64,000 nucleotides of DNA from Halomonas sp. CH40 (GCA_041875495.1 CP112982.1:3596001-3660000), one strand, 5' to 3'. Positions 1-9,420 are shown, counted from the stretch's first letter. Notes: generated from the letters alone by a model not told the origin. Made by a program: numbers and translations.

Positions 1-396
1 AGCAGCAGCGGTGTATAGATCTGCAGCAACTACTTTGTTGGCCAGTGTCGTTGCGTCGGGCGCATCACTGTCAGAAGCACCTTCAACGATAGCCAGAGCG
101 ATGGTTGCCAGATCCAATTCGCCACTTTCGAGCTTGCCTGTCCAGAACTCAAGACCTTCCGCTTCAGCATCGCGACCAAACGCCTGCTGATAGATGCCGT
201 TAACCAGCGCTTCGTTATCCAAACCACTGAAACGCTCTGTGTACTCAGCAGAGTTACCAAAAGCGCTAACAACTGATTCGATGCTATTGGCTTCGATTTC
301 TTCTGCCCAGAACTGCAAACCAGCGGCGTCCGCAGGACGGCCGTAGTAAGCGACATAAAGTTGTTGAGCTAGATTCAAATTCTCTTGTGTTGCCAT
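1..396 (-). CDS. DUF4214-repeat secreted protein (S-layer/T1SS substrate-like), 5' part only
   Basis: The frame opens at ATG 396 and stays open for 132 codons to the window edge, so the C-terminus is missing. A GAGGAG Shine-Dalgarno (408-413) lies 11 nt upstream. Two tandem DUF4214-type modules are visible: residues about 8-60 (beginning AQQLYVAYYGRPADAAGLQF) and about 63-112 (IYQQAFGRDAEAEGLEFW). There is no N-terminal signal peptide and the composition is acidic and Cys-free, as in type I secretion substrates and S-layer proteins of this kind. A complete type I secretion system is encoded at 14960-19560. I infer a surface-layer or adhesin-like protein, with the DUF4214 pair as an anchoring or interaction module. 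The size and the C-terminal secretion signal cannot be seen, so another RTX-like exoprotein is possible. Confidence 0.72.
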   Translation of the reverse strand, partial: MATQENLNLAQQLYVAYYGRPADAAGLQFWAEEIEANSIESVVSAFGNSAEYTERFSGLDNEALVNGIYQQAFGRDAEAEGLEFWTGKLESGELDLATIALAIVEGASDSDAPDATTLANKVVAADLYTAAA

Positions 397-1084
397 GGGA
401 CTATAGTCTCCTCACTGAAAAAAGATACCACCAAATTAAAAATTGATAGCACTTATCTACCTTGAGCGCTCAAGGTATTCGTCGGGTTCCTGATTGCAAT
501 ACGGCCAACAACTGAATGTTAAATTTTATCAATTGCGTGACACGAATCACTTAAACCTTCTGGAACTCAGCTAATGTAATGTCACCAATAAAATTAAGTC
601 AATGCCAATGAAAAAAACGTCGCCGACAGCACAGCATATTTAATTAAATTATACATTTAACAATTTTTAAATAAGTATAAGCAACTGATTATATTGCTTT
701 ATTTTTTCTATTACTGGCTAAACACAATTTTCATCAAAATTAATTTTTAGTGAAAAAAAATACAGCCTTGGCGCAGGAATAAGTAAACAATTATTAAATT
801 TACCGGATCAATAAAAAGCCGTGAAATAACAAGGCCAAAATCAATAGTGATAAAATGAACAACTATTAAATTTTAAAATAGAAAACGATGTAATCAAGAA
901 CTATTACGTTCAATTTCGTTAATTATACAGCTCTCATGGAAAACAGGGCGGTAAAAGCTAAAGTCACAGGAAAACAAGAATATACTGGCAGTACATCAGG
1001 TCATTAACCGGCAACCCAGATAGCCAACTAAACACGACAACACCTAAACAACACCGTAGACGTCGTTGCGTCCTGTCTTATGCT
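397..1084 (-). promoter_or_regulatory. AT-rich leader/promoter region of the DUF4214 protein gene
   Basis: This 688-base gap holds no convincing gene. It is strikingly AT-rich compared with the GC-rich genes around it, with long A/T runs at 640-760 and 780-930. Several TATAAT-like hexamers occur on the minus strand (for example 648-653, 688-693 and 922-927) but none has a good -35 partner at 17 nt, so no promoter is assigned. Upstream gene 1085-2107 also reads leftward, so its terminator must lie here; I see no strong GC hairpin with a T tract. A perfect 18-bp palindrome sits at 459-476. Confidence 0.5.
459..476. repeat. 18-bp perfect palindrome in the leader
   Basis: The sequence ACCTTGAGCGCTCAAGGT equals its own reverse complement. 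It lies 62 nt upstream of the ATG at 396. It may be a dimeric operator or, if transcribed, a 5'-UTR stem. No T tract follows it on the minus strand, so it is not a typical terminator. Confidence 0.6.
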
Positions 1085-2107
1085 TCAGGAAACGAGCTTG
1101 GCGACCACTCGCTGCCAGGATATGCCAGCCGCCTGGTAGGCTTCTCGTCCTTGTTCGCCCATCTGCTTTGTGCGGCTGCGGTTTACATAGGCGTCATCCA
1201 GCGCAGCGGCCAATGTATTGGGGTCTGGTTCACACTGCCAACCGGTCACACCATGCTCTACAAAAGCCGTTGGGCCGCCGCTATCAGTACAGGTAATCAC
1301 CGCTTTGGATGACAACATGGCTTCCAGTGTGATGTAGCCGTAGTCTTCGTCAAAGGTAGGAAACGCAACGGCTAAGGCGTGCGCATAAAGGGTGCGTTTT
1401 TCCTGCTCGGAAATATGGCCCAGCATGCGAATGCGGTGACCTAACCCCAGCCGCTCAATCTGTGCTTCAAGTTGATACCGCTCGCTGCCCTCCCCAGTCA
1501 GCAGCAATGTGACAGGAGAACGCGTTAGCGCCATCGCCTCGATCAACAGTGACTGGCGTTTTAGCGGTTCAAGGCGGCTTGGATAAACCACATATCCCCA
1601 GTCGTTAGCAGAGTAAAAGTGTTCAGCCTGATAGGGCGGGTGGTAAAGCGGCTCAGCAGTCAAACCGTTATAATGCATCAAGCGTTCGGCAACACGCGGG
1701 GAGTTGGCAAACAAGCGTTTGGCGCTAACGAGATGGCGCTGATCAAAAGCCTCTACCTGCGGTTTCAAAGCAGATAACGCTGGGCTTGCCTGTTTTGCAT
1801 CATAAAGTTCGTAGCAGACGCGATGCTGATGCATCAGCCAGATCACATGCTCAGGGTGCTGTACGCCATAGGTGGGAAATTGTAGGCTGATCACACGATC
1901 AACCGCTACATCGTTAGGTGCACTGAGGTCCAACTGTTCGGCAAATGCCATCTGGCGTTCGATTTCCACTTCACCATAATGAAAAGGCAAGCGCAGACAT
2001 TCCACCTGATGCCCAAAATGTCGCAGCGCCGTCACCAGTCCTTCAACATGATAGTTAGCTCCCCCGGCAATAAAGGGGGTGTGATTAGCCGTCACCAGAA
2101 TTTTCAT
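1085..2107 (-). CDS. GT4-family glycosyltransferase
   Basis: A 340-residue GT-B fold transferase. The N-terminal acceptor domain starts MKILVTANHTPFIAGGANYH. The nucleotide-sugar half begins near residue 175 with the SRLEPLKR signature, and the donor-binding E-x7-E element lies in FDEDYGYITLEAML near residue 260. It probably adds one sugar to a lipid-linked O-polysaccharide on the cytoplasmic face of the membrane. Its ATG overlaps the stop of the upstream DUF4214-like gene (ATGA), so it is the last gene of the Wzm/Wzt operon. Donor and linkage cannot be read from sequence; mannose is plausible because manC is nearby, but that is inference. Confidence 0.85.
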   Translation of the reverse strand: MKILVTANHTPFIAGGANYHVEGLVTALRHFGHQVECLRLPFHYGEVEIERQMAFAEQLDLSAPNDVAVDRVISLQFPTYGVQHPEHVIWLMHQHRVCYELYDAKQASPALSALKPQVEAFDQRHLVSAKRLFANSPRVAERLMHYNGLTAEPLYHPPYQAEHFYSANDWGYVVYPSRLEPLKRQSLLIEAMALTRSPVTLLLTGEGSERYQLEAQIERLGLGHRIRMLGHISEQEKRTLYAHALAVAFPTFDEDYGYITLEAMLSSKAVITCTDSGGPTAFVEHGVTGWQCEPDPNTLAAALDDAYVNRSRTKQMGEQGREAYQAAGISWQRVVAKLVS

Positions 2108-2865
2108 GCTGTACCTTCTTCTCTGGCACCCAGCACCTGCTGGGCATGCTGCAAGATGTCTAACATAGCTTGAGCTTGTTCAGCAGTCAGCCAGCGCTGA
2201 AAGTCGCTCGACGTTCGTGCATCTTGTACTGTATTAAGCTGCGCTACGATGGCTTTCTGGACATCAGCCATTTCTGACAGGGTATTGGCAAGAGCTCGAA
2301 GCTCTTCCTGGCCCACGCCCCGGCGGGCAAGAAGAGCGTAATATTCAGCGTCTTCCCGCCAACGTCGTGCATAACGGCGCCACAGCATGCCGGTACCTAC
2401 CCGCCAACTCCAAGCCCCCATACGACGCAACCCGGGTAAAGCCATTGATTGCCGCTGCCAACCACTCAACCAGCACAACAGACGGGGTAATTCCAGTTGT
2501 TGCTGCTTGATATAGGCTTGAGCTTCATAAGAATGCAAGAGGGTAACCAAAGCAGTGATGCGCCCCTCCTCTGCTACCAACTGACGATAATAATTGGCGC
2601 CTTGCGGGTCTGAAGAACGCCCGACCAGAAAGAGATAGGCACGTTCCACGAAGGCTGAATCGTTGAGATGGGCACTCAATAGTTCAGCCAGGCGCGGTGC
2701 CTTGGGCTCATAAAGCCTGCCTTGTGCGCTGAAGATCGGTATCAGGCGCGCTTGCCATAGTGTGAGCCAGCTTTCTATGGCTAACGAATCCTGAACGTCG
2801 GTTAATGCCGCTTTATCTTTCAGGCGTTTAACCAATCGATCCATGTCTGACTGGGCGTTCATCAT
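2104..2865 (-). CDS. DUF4214-like domain protein of the O-polysaccharide operon
   Basis: This 253-residue protein has no signal peptide or membrane span. Residues about 72-120 (FVERAYLFLVGRSSDPQGAN, then YYRQLVAEEGR) resemble one DUF4214 module, the same module found in the secreted proteins at 1-396 and 9580-11919. A basic, Trp/Arg-rich segment follows (about 145-170), then a helical, possibly coiled-coil C-terminus (about 175-250). It overlaps both neighbours by ATGA junctions, so it is translationally coupled between wzt and a glycosyltransferase. The function is unknown. A membrane-peripheral partner of the glycosyltransferases or exporter is my inference. A second ATG (2862) is an alternative start. 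Confidence 0.75.
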   Translation of the reverse strand: MMNAQSDMDRLVKRLKDKAALTDVQDSLAIESWLTLWQARLIPIFSAQGRLYEPKAPRLAELLSAHLNDSAFVERAYLFLVGRSSDPQGANYYRQLVAEEGRITALVTLLHSYEAQAYIKQQQLELPRLLCWLSGWQRQSMALPGLRRMGAWSWRVGTGMLWRRYARRWREDAEYYALLARRGVGQEELRALANTLSEMADVQKAIVAQLNTVQDARTSSDFQRWLTAEQAQAMLDILQHAQQVLGAREEGTA

Positions 2866-4055
2866 GCGGGGTCTTCAAAATTAAAAGAACAGTCTAACCG
2901 GCAAAAACCAGAGAACTTACTATAACGGTAGCCTGCCACTTCAAAGGTATCCAGGCTGTCGTGCCACCAGTAGCAGTCATCCAGATGATGGTCGCTGGAA
3001 TGCAAGGCAGCAGAAAGGGTGTACTTGCCTGGTGCGATGTCTGCCTTGATGCGTACGATGACCTCCCGCTCTTCTCCTTCACGCATCTTGAGCGCCTGGC
3101 GATGTTGATGAGTGTTCTGGCCAAATACATCCTGACCATAACGGTCACGCAATAGTACCCCCAGGGCAATATCCTCAAGAGTGGCATTAGCCTTCAGTTG
3201 CAGATGGATTTCCAGCACTTCACCGCTGGCAATCATCGGGCTTTCGCTGTCCTGCCCTTGAACATGGCAGTTGGTGACCACCACTTCTTGAGTTCCGAAA
3301 GCACCGGATTCGCCCTCTCGCAAATCATCGCCTTCGGCCTGCTCGGCCATGATACGGTTATAATGATTGACGGCCCCTTCCGGGTCACCGTCATGAATCA
3401 GGCGACCGCCTTCCAGCACGATGGCGCGATCGCACAGCACCTTGACGGCGTTCAGGTCGTGGGAGACAAACAGAATCGTACCGCCTTCCTGCTTGAACTG
3501 GCGGATACGCTGGATGCACTTCTGTTGAAAATAACCATCTCCCACGGAAAGCGCTTCATCCACCAGAAAGCAGGCTGGCTCGGCGTGAATAGCAATCGCA
3601 AAGCCAAGACGCATCACCATACCTGAAGAATAGGTGCGCAACGGCTCATGGATATAGTCACCCAGTTCGCAGAAATCAATGATGGCATCACGATGACGCT
3701 CGATATCTGCCTGGCTCATTCCCAGCATTAGCGCATTAATGCGAATATTATCAACACCGCTGAGCTCCGGGTTAAAACCTGTGCCCAGTTCCAGCAGCCC
3801 CGTCACTCGGCCATCGATCTGTAAAGTGCCGGCGTCAGGCATCAATACGCCAGTCAAAAGCTTTAAAAGGGTCGACTTTCCAGCGCCATTGCGTCCCAGT
3901 ACGCCAAGTACTTCTCCTGGTGCAGCTTCAAAGCTTACGTCATTCAGCGCCGTATGCTGGGTATGATGACTTTTGCCCGTCAAGGCCTCTTTCAAGCGCT
4001 CTTTTGGGGAAGCAAACAGCTTGAAGGATTTACGCAAATTCTTAACAACGATCAA
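2862..4055 (-). CDS. wzt: O-polysaccharide ABC exporter ATPase (Wzt type)
   Basis: The ATP-binding half of an O-antigen/capsule exporter, 397 residues. Walker A GRNGAGKST is at 54-62, the signature region YSSGMVMRL near 142, and Walker B ACFLVDEAL near 161. After the ABC domain (to about 240) comes a C-terminal beta-rich domain of about 150 residues like the Wzt carbohydrate-binding domain, which in this family recognises the capped non-reducing end of the glycan. The start chosen is TTG 4055, 6 nt after AGGAG, giving the family-typical N-terminus MIVVKNLRKSF; a TTG at 4076 would lack a ribosome site. It pairs with the permease at 4158-5006. Confidence 0.9.
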   Translation of the reverse strand: MIVVKNLRKSFKLFASPKERLKEALTGKSHHTQHTALNDVSFEAAPGEVLGVLGRNGAGKSTLLKLLTGVLMPDAGTLQIDGRVTGLLELGTGFNPELSGVDNIRINALMLGMSQADIERHRDAIIDFCELGDYIHEPLRTYSSGMVMRLGFAIAIHAEPACFLVDEALSVGDGYFQQKCIQRIRQFKQEGGTILFVSHDLNAVKVLCDRAIVLEGGRLIHDGDPEGAVNHYNRIMAEQAEGDDLREGESGAFGTQEVVVTNCHVQGQDSESPMIASGEVLEIHLQLKANATLEDIALGVLLRDRYGQDVFGQNTHQHRQALKMREGEEREVIVRIKADIAPGKYTLSAALHSSDHHLDDCYWWHDSLDTFEVAGYRYSKFSGFCRLDCSFNFEDPA

Positions 4056-4157
4056 TGTTATCTCCTGATGCGCCAAACGCTTGCAACGTGCTCTATTGGT
4101 TCATGAAAGCGTGTAGGCCCATGAAAACGAGTCTATTCATAAAAGCAAGCCGGATCA

Positions 4158-5006
4158 TTAAAGCGAGTCACGCAGATCTCGTTCGGTACGTTTGAGCAAC
4201 CAGAAAGCAGCGTAAAGTAGCCCCACGGTAACCACCAGCATGGTGGCCAGCCCAGCAATGCCTGGCAGGCGCTGATACAAAATCAATTCACGATAGGCAT
4301 CAATAAACTGGAACATCGGGTTCAGGCTGATCAGGCCCATTGCCCAGCTGGGAATAATATCGTCAACATAGACAATCGGCGTCAACCAGAACCACACGGG
4401 TAACAGTACGGCTACCCCTTCACGAATATCCTTTAGATAAACGGCCAGGATTGCCAACGAAAAACCCAGCGCATAAGTAAACATCAGCTGCAGCAGCAAC
4501 ACAAAGGGAACAACCAGCCAGTGCCAGTCGATAGGAAAACCGATCATGATCAGAAACAGGGCGAAGAAGACCATACTGATCAGGTACACCACCACTTCAG
4601 CCAACAGTACGGAAAGTGGCAAAGCCGCCAGCGAGGTGTTGATCTTGGTAATCATGCCAGCCCGCTCGATAAAAATATTGGTTATGGCGCTCAGGCTCTT
4701 GGCAAAGGCCGTCCAGGCAAGAATGCCGCTGATCAGATAGATACTGTAGGTGAAACGTTCAACCTCAGCACCGAAACCTTCAAGCCGTGCTCCCATAATG
4801 GCCGAAAAGATCAGTACGAACACCAGAATATTGATCAACGGCGAAAGTAGCGTCCAGACCCGTCCCAGCACCGAGCCTTTGTGACGGTCAACCAGTTCCT
4901 GACGGGTCAGCAGGATAATCAACGGCAGATGCTGACGCCACCAACCCAGTGCATGACGCATCCATTGCGTCAGTTGCGAGCGTGGCTCGCTACCAGACAA
5001 TGCCAT
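4158..5006 (-). CDS. wzm: O-polysaccharide ABC exporter permease (Wzm type)
   Basis: A 282-residue integral membrane protein of the ABC-2 type, with about six hydrophobic segments (about 35-60, 75-100, 110-135, 145-170, 175-200, 235-260). The cytoplasmic start contains LTRQELVDRHKGSVLGRVWT, the usual N-terminal motif of Wzm/KpsM/TagG permeases. With Wzt it moves a finished undecaprenyl-linked polysaccharide to the periplasmic side. The start is ATG 5006, placed 8 nt after AAGGAG; the GTG two codons earlier is too close to that site. It is followed by a 102-nt gap before wzt. Confidence 0.9.
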   Translation of the reverse strand: MALSGSEPRSQLTQWMRHALGWWRQHLPLIILLTRQELVDRHKGSVLGRVWTLLSPLINILVFVLIFSAIMGARLEGFGAEVERFTYSIYLISGILAWTAFAKSLSAITNIFIERAGMITKINTSLAALPLSVLLAEVVVYLISMVFFALFLIMIGFPIDWHWLVVPFVLLLQLMFTYALGFSLAILAVYLKDIREGVAVLLPVWFWLTPIVYVDDIIPSWAMGLISLNPMFQFIDAYRELILYQRLPGIAGLATMLVVTVGLLYAAFWLLKRTERDLRDSL

Positions 5007-5036
5007 GGGCACGGCTCCTTCAATAGGTGAATAGGA

Positions 5037-7937
5037 TTAGAAGTGATCATGAAGCACGGCAGCCAGCCACTGCTCGCTACTCTGCTGCCAACTGAGGCAT
5101 GGCATACCTTCAGATGAGACAAGATCGCCGGATGCCCAGTCACGCGTCCAGGCTTGCAGCGCGTGAGCCAGTGCCTTAGGCGTCTCTGCATCAAAATACG
5201 TGGCGTAATCGCCCGCCACTTCACGAAATACGGGAATATCCCGGGCAAGGATGGCGATGCCATGATGGGCCGCTTCAATCAGCGGTAGGCCAAACCCTTC
5301 CCCATAAGAGGCCGCCACCAAGACATCACTGCGTTGATAAAGGGTTTCCAGCAAGGTATCGCTGGCTCCTTCTGCCCAGTAAAGCTGGCGGTTGCGGCGT
5401 GGATGCTGTTTGATGCGCCGAATCAGGTCATCAACCTGCCACCCTTGCTTACCCACAATAACCAGGTTGATATCGACTTTTTCTGCCCAGCACTGCTCAA
5501 GCGCCTCCAGCACTTGGCGGTGCCCCTTGCGCGGTTCAAGCGTGCCAACCATTAACAGCACAGGCCCCTGACATTGATTCAGCGGCTGCAGCCAGTGTTT
5601 TTCAGTTTTGCTGAGCCGGGCATTAGCGTTAGCTACTGGCGACGTGAAATCAGCACCAAGATGAAAGTGTTTAACCCAGGGCCGATACTCCTCTGGCGGG
5701 TAGCGTTGATCCAACTCAGCTTCCACCACGTCGGCAACGTGACGAGAAACACAGGTAATGCCATCGGCCAGCTCACGGATCGAGCCAAACCATTCCTCCA
5801 TGGTGGCAGGAATATGCTCAGGAAAGCACTCTGGCAGCGACAACGGTAACAGATCATGAACCGTAAAATAGAAACGCACTCCCTGGGCGCGCATACGGCG
5901 CATGACATGCCCCGCCTGTTTAAGCAGCGGCGGGGCCCATTCCAGCGTAACGTAGCGGTCTCCAGGGCGTGCTTCTATCGGTGTATCCGGCCCCGGTGGC
6001 ACTATCCCTAGTTGTTGGCTGGCAAAGCCACGCGCCAGATAGAAATCATCACCTCCCCAGCAAATCAACTCGACCCGCCAGCCCGCCGGCGGATGTCGCA
6101 AAAGGTGATCGGCAATCCGCCGCGTGACGCGTTCGATACCGGTTTTCAGGTCTTCCCAGGCAATCGTGCTGACATCAAACAGCAAACGTGGAGCGCTTTC
6201 ATCCGGCGTGGTATCCACCTCGCTCAACACCTGGGTTAATTGATGAGCCGTTTTTGGTGTTTGCAGCGCTTCTGTCAACGGCGCATGAGCCGCAAGTTGA
6301 TCCAGAAAGTGCTCATAGCGGTAAATCGGCGCTATCAATGGCGCTTCAATAATCGCCTGATGATATTGCTCTGCAACACGCTCCGGTGCCAGATACGTCG
6401 CCACATATTCACGCCCTGCCTGCCCGAGTTGCTCGCGTTCATCATGCTGCGAACACAGTTGGCATAAGGCATCACGTAATGATGCTAACAGTTGCGCTTC
6501 AGGCATATCAGGCAACTGCCAGAGGCTTTGCTCGGGGAGTTCCGCATTGCTGCCATGGGCGTTGGCCACCACAGCAACACCATGGGCCATCGCATCAAAG
6601 ATCGCGCCTGATGTTTCACCCCGCGAATGGGTTCTAAGTTGCACAGCAATATCAGCCGCTTGCAACCAGTGTTGGTAGACTTCACGGGATGCGTAGCCTG
6701 TCACTGTGACGTGATGACCGCACGGATGTTGTTTTAAACGGCGTACCAGCTCATCACCATAGCCGCCGCTATGTTGCGCGCCCACCAGCACCAGGCGTAC
6801 AGATTGCCCCGTGGCGTTTGCGACCGCTGGTTGATGTGCGTCGCCCAGAAAAGCGTCTATCAGTAAATGAGTGAGTTTTTTCGGATTAATGCCGCCAAAG
6901 CTGGCAATCACTCGCTCATCAGTATCGATGCCCAACGCTTTACGCGCTGCCTGCTTGTCAAAGGGTTCCGCCAATTGGCGCAGGTGAGGAATCAGATAGG
7001 TGGGTGGCAAATGACCTTGCTGCCAGCGTTCGGCCAATGAACGAGCAAAAGCCGAGTGATAGATAAGACCACCCGCTTGGCGAGTGACCAAGCCATTGAC
7101 CGGGTATTGCTCGGCCCCGCGGGCGTTTTGAGCGGCTTCAGCATGCGCCATCAGTGCTGGGTAGCCGTGATCCGTATAGAGTTGCTGGGTCAGTGCTTCC
7201 GGTTTCAGGCCACTTTCATTCAGCCACCAGACAGCGTCAAACAAAAAGTAATCATGCAGCACCACCATGCCAGGGTGTTGCTGCAACAAACCAAACTGAT
7301 AGGCGTGATAAAGCGAATTACCTACCTGGTAAAGAATGTAATCAAATTCATTGGCCCGCTGACTGAAAGTACCTGCATCAATGCACTCAAAAGACTGGCT
7401 TAGCTCAGGATCCACTTCAGGCTGATCCACGACCAGCGTCAGCGTAAAATGCGAGGCAAGATAAGGCAGTAGTTCTGCACTGTAACTGGCAATGCCGGTC
7501 GCCTGAGGTGGCAGAGGCGACACAAACGCCAGGCTAGGTTTGTTGGCGCCTTCTGATGGCAGTGTTGGCCCTTGCCGTTCCAATGCTTCACCATTAGCCA
7601 CATTGACGATGATGGAAGGCGCCAGTGCATTCACCATATGCTGTATGACAATATCCACCAAAGTGCCACTGACTGCTGACAGCGCTTGCTCTTGATCCGG
7701 TAGCAGTGCATGACAGCGCGCTGGGGCTATCCCTGCGTCAAACAGCTGTCGATGCAGAGCCATCAAGGCGTTTTGGTCAAAGCCAAGCAGTAACACATGG
7801 GCTGCGGCAACATCCGCCGCGTCTTCACGGGCAAAGGCGTCCAGTAATACGTCAAGCCAATCCTGATGGGTTAAATGCGAGATGTGGCGAGCATCAACTA
7901 TATATAGGATAAAGTGATTCATGCTGAGGCTATTCAT
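5037..7937 (-). CDS. Two-domain GT4 glycosyltransferase
   Basis: A 966-residue protein with two GT-B/GT4 units in tandem. The first carries ASFGGINPKKLTH near 345 and the donor loop SGAIFDAMAHGVAVVANAHG near 455. The second carries LMVGTLEPRKGHRQVLEAL near 765 and GEGFGLPLIEAAHHGIAI near 850. Such bifunctional or trifunctional enzymes polymerise O-antigen repeats in Wzm/Wzt-dependent systems (the WbdA type makes polymannose), and that is the most likely role here. ATG 7937 begins one base after the stop of the small upstream gene and is chosen over an upstream ATG inside that gene. The substrate is not determinable from sequence. Confidence 0.85.
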   Translation of the reverse strand: MNSLSMNHFILYIVDARHISHLTHQDWLDVLLDAFAREDAADVAAAHVLLLGFDQNALMALHRQLFDAGIAPARCHALLPDQEQALSAVSGTLVDIVIQHMVNALAPSIIVNVANGEALERQGPTLPSEGANKPSLAFVSPLPPQATGIASYSAELLPYLASHFTLTLVVDQPEVDPELSQSFECIDAGTFSQRANEFDYILYQVGNSLYHAYQFGLLQQHPGMVVLHDYFLFDAVWWLNESGLKPEALTQQLYTDHGYPALMAHAEAAQNARGAEQYPVNGLVTRQAGGLIYHSAFARSLAERWQQGHLPPTYLIPHLRQLAEPFDKQAARKALGIDTDERVIASFGGINPKKLTHLLIDAFLGDAHQPAVANATGQSVRLVLVGAQHSGGYGDELVRRLKQHPCGHHVTVTGYASREVYQHWLQAADIAVQLRTHSRGETSGAIFDAMAHGVAVVANAHGSNAELPEQSLWQLPDMPEAQLLASLRDALCQLCSQHDEREQLGQAGREYVATYLAPERVAEQYHQAIIEAPLIAPIYRYEHFLDQLAAHAPLTEALQTPKTAHQLTQVLSEVDTTPDESAPRLLFDVSTIAWEDLKTGIERVTRRIADHLLRHPPAGWRVELICWGGDDFYLARGFASQQLGIVPPGPDTPIEARPGDRYVTLEWAPPLLKQAGHVMRRMRAQGVRFYFTVHDLLPLSLPECFPEHIPATMEEWFGSIRELADGITCVSRHVADVVEAELDQRYPPEEYRPWVKHFHLGADFTSPVANANARLSKTEKHWLQPLNQCQGPVLLMVGTLEPRKGHRQVLEALEQCWAEKVDINLVIVGKQGWQVDDLIRRIKQHPRRNRQLYWAEGASDTLLETLYQRSDVLVAASYGEGFGLPLIEAAHHGIAILARDIPVFREVAGDYATYFDAETPKALAHALQAWTRDWASGDLVSSEGMPCLSWQQSSEQWLAAVLHDHF

Positions 7938-7938
7938 G

Positions 7939-8181
7939 TCACGACTGCTTCCTGCGATGTTCCAGTCCATTCATCAAACGCTGCTGTCGCTCGCCGTAAC
8001 CTTCAATGCGGTTTGATGTAGCAAGCCCACTATACTGACCGGCCTGAACCAGACGGATCACCCAACCTTTTAAGCGCGGAAAAGGGGCCAAAAGGCGCTG
8101 ACCCAATCGCCTGAACGGCGGGTAACCCATCAGCGTTTTTACAATAGGGCGCAGTCGTTGTTTGATGATAGCCTTGATCAC
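7939..8181 (-). CDS. Small basic protein of the glycosyltransferase operon
   Basis: An 80-residue ORF starting at GTG 8181, six nt after a strong AAGGAG, and ending one base before the next gene. It is rich in Arg/Lys and Leu (for example RRLGQRLLAPFPRLKGWVIR, residues about 24-43), a pattern of amphipathic helices that sit on the inner membrane surface. There is no signal peptide and no recognised domain. Position and coupling suggest it helps dock the neighbouring glycosyltransferases; it could also be a split-off tail of one of them. No function is assigned. Confidence 0.6.
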   Translation of the reverse strand: MIKAIIKQRLRPIVKTLMGYPPFRRLGQRLLAPFPRLKGWVIRLVQAGQYSGLATSNRIEGYGERQQRLMNGLEHRRKQS

Positions 8182-8220
8182 ACATCACTCCTTGTTAATT
8201 TAAGGTAGCCTCAGAGGCGC

Positions 8221-9420
8221 TCAATTCATATGAGTATTCGGAACCTGATCAGGTGGTGCCAGTCGCTCCCCGAGCTTTTTATTGACCAGTGCACATAATC
8301 GCTGAGAAAAAAGGATTTCACTGAACTTCTCGGCATGCAAGCGGCATGAGGAGGGTGAAAAGGTGTACGCTTCAAAGTCTTCAACTGCTTGATGCAGGCT
8401 CGCCACTGTCTGTTCAGAAAAATGGATACCCGTGGCATTCTCCTTGTGCTCCAGACCCTTGACGGTTTCCAGCGCACCGCCGTGGCCGTAAGCAATCACC
8501 GGTGTGCCACAGGCCTGGGCTTCCAGCGGTACAATGCCAAAGTCTTCATCCGCTGCAAACACAAAGGCTTTGGCACGCTGCATCAGGCGGTGCAGGTTTT
8601 CTCCCTGCAGATAGCCGAGCAGTTCAATATGCTCGTGGCCTTCTGCCAATTGCGCCAGACGTTTGAAGTCAGGGCCATCTCCTACCACCTTGAGCGGGCG
8701 CTTGTGAGGGTCCTGCACAAAGGCTTGCACAATCAGATCCATACGCTTGTAGGGCACAAGCCGGGATGCCGCTAGATAGTAAGGTTCTCGCTCTCCGGTA
8801 TACAAAGCAAAGCTGTCAGTATCCACCGGTGGATAGAGCACGTCTGATTCACGCCGGTAGTATTTGGCAATACGCTGGGCAACATTGTGGGAATTCGCCA
8901 GAAAGGCATCGACCTGGGTGGCCGTAAAGTAATCCCATTGGCGCAGGCGCTTGAGGGTTTTGCGCACATAAGCATCCATCCCTGGCAAGCGAAAACCGGC
9001 ATCGTCCAAATACGCCTCTTTCATATCCCAGGCGTAACGCATCGGGGTATGGCAGTAACAGATGTGTACCTGACCGGGGTGCGTCATCACACCTTTGGCC
9101 ACCGCATGGTTGGAGGAAATCACCAGATCAAAACCACGCAGGTCGAATTGCTCTATGGCATAAGGCATTAAGGGCAGACAATGGCGATAGATACGCTTTA
9201 TGCAAGGCAATCGCTGCAAGCCGCTGGTATGCACAGGATGCTGGTTTAGCCAGGGCAGCTCGCCATCAGTGAGGGTGTGCACCAGGGTGAAGATTTCCGC
9301 CTGAGGAAAGGCATCTACAAGCCCTTTGAGCACTTTTTCAGCACCGCCGTTCACCACCAGCCAGTCATGCACAATGGCGACACGCAGGTGCTTAAGATGC
9401 GTTTGAGGAGCTGCTTGCAT
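8221..9420 (-). CDS. GT4-family glycosyltransferase, first gene of the O-polysaccharide operon
   Basis: A 399-residue transferase. The N-terminal half begins VAIVHDWLVVNGGAEKVL (residues about 14-31), the standard glycine-rich acceptor-side motif. The donor half starts near 226 with YYLAASRLVPYKRMD, and the E-x7-E loop is DEDFGIVPLEAQACGTPVIA near 310. This subgroup contains mannosyltransferases of the WbaZ kind, which fits the nearby manC, but specificity is inferred. It heads the rightmost end of the leftward operon. Only a weak GGAA-like ribosome site precedes ATG 9420, and a terminator for the preceding gene lies at 9513-9544, so a promoter should lie in 9421-9512. Confidence 0.88.
   Translation of the reverse strand: MQAAPQTHLKHLRVAIVHDWLVVNGGAEKVLKGLVDAFPQAEIFTLVHTLTDGELPWLNQHPVHTSGLQRLPCIKRIYRHCLPLMPYAIEQFDLRGFDLVISSNHAVAKGVMTHPGQVHICYCHTPMRYAWDMKEAYLDDAGFRLPGMDAYVRKTLKRLRQWDYFTATQVDAFLANSHNVAQRIAKYYRRESDVLYPPVDTDSFALYTGEREPYYLAASRLVPYKRMDLIVQAFVQDPHKRPLKVVGDGPDFKRLAQLAEGHEHIELLGYLQGENLHRLMQRAKAFVFAADEDFGIVPLEAQACGTPVIAYGHGGALETVKGLEHKENATGIHFSEQTVASLHQAVEDFEAYTFSPSSCRLHAEKFSEILFSQRLCALVNKKLGERLAPPDQVPNTHMN

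Noticed and set aside
30..356. A 108-codon minus-strand frame at the left edge
   Set aside because: It overlaps, in another frame, the DUF4214 protein reading from ATG 396, which has repeats with family motifs and a ribosome site.
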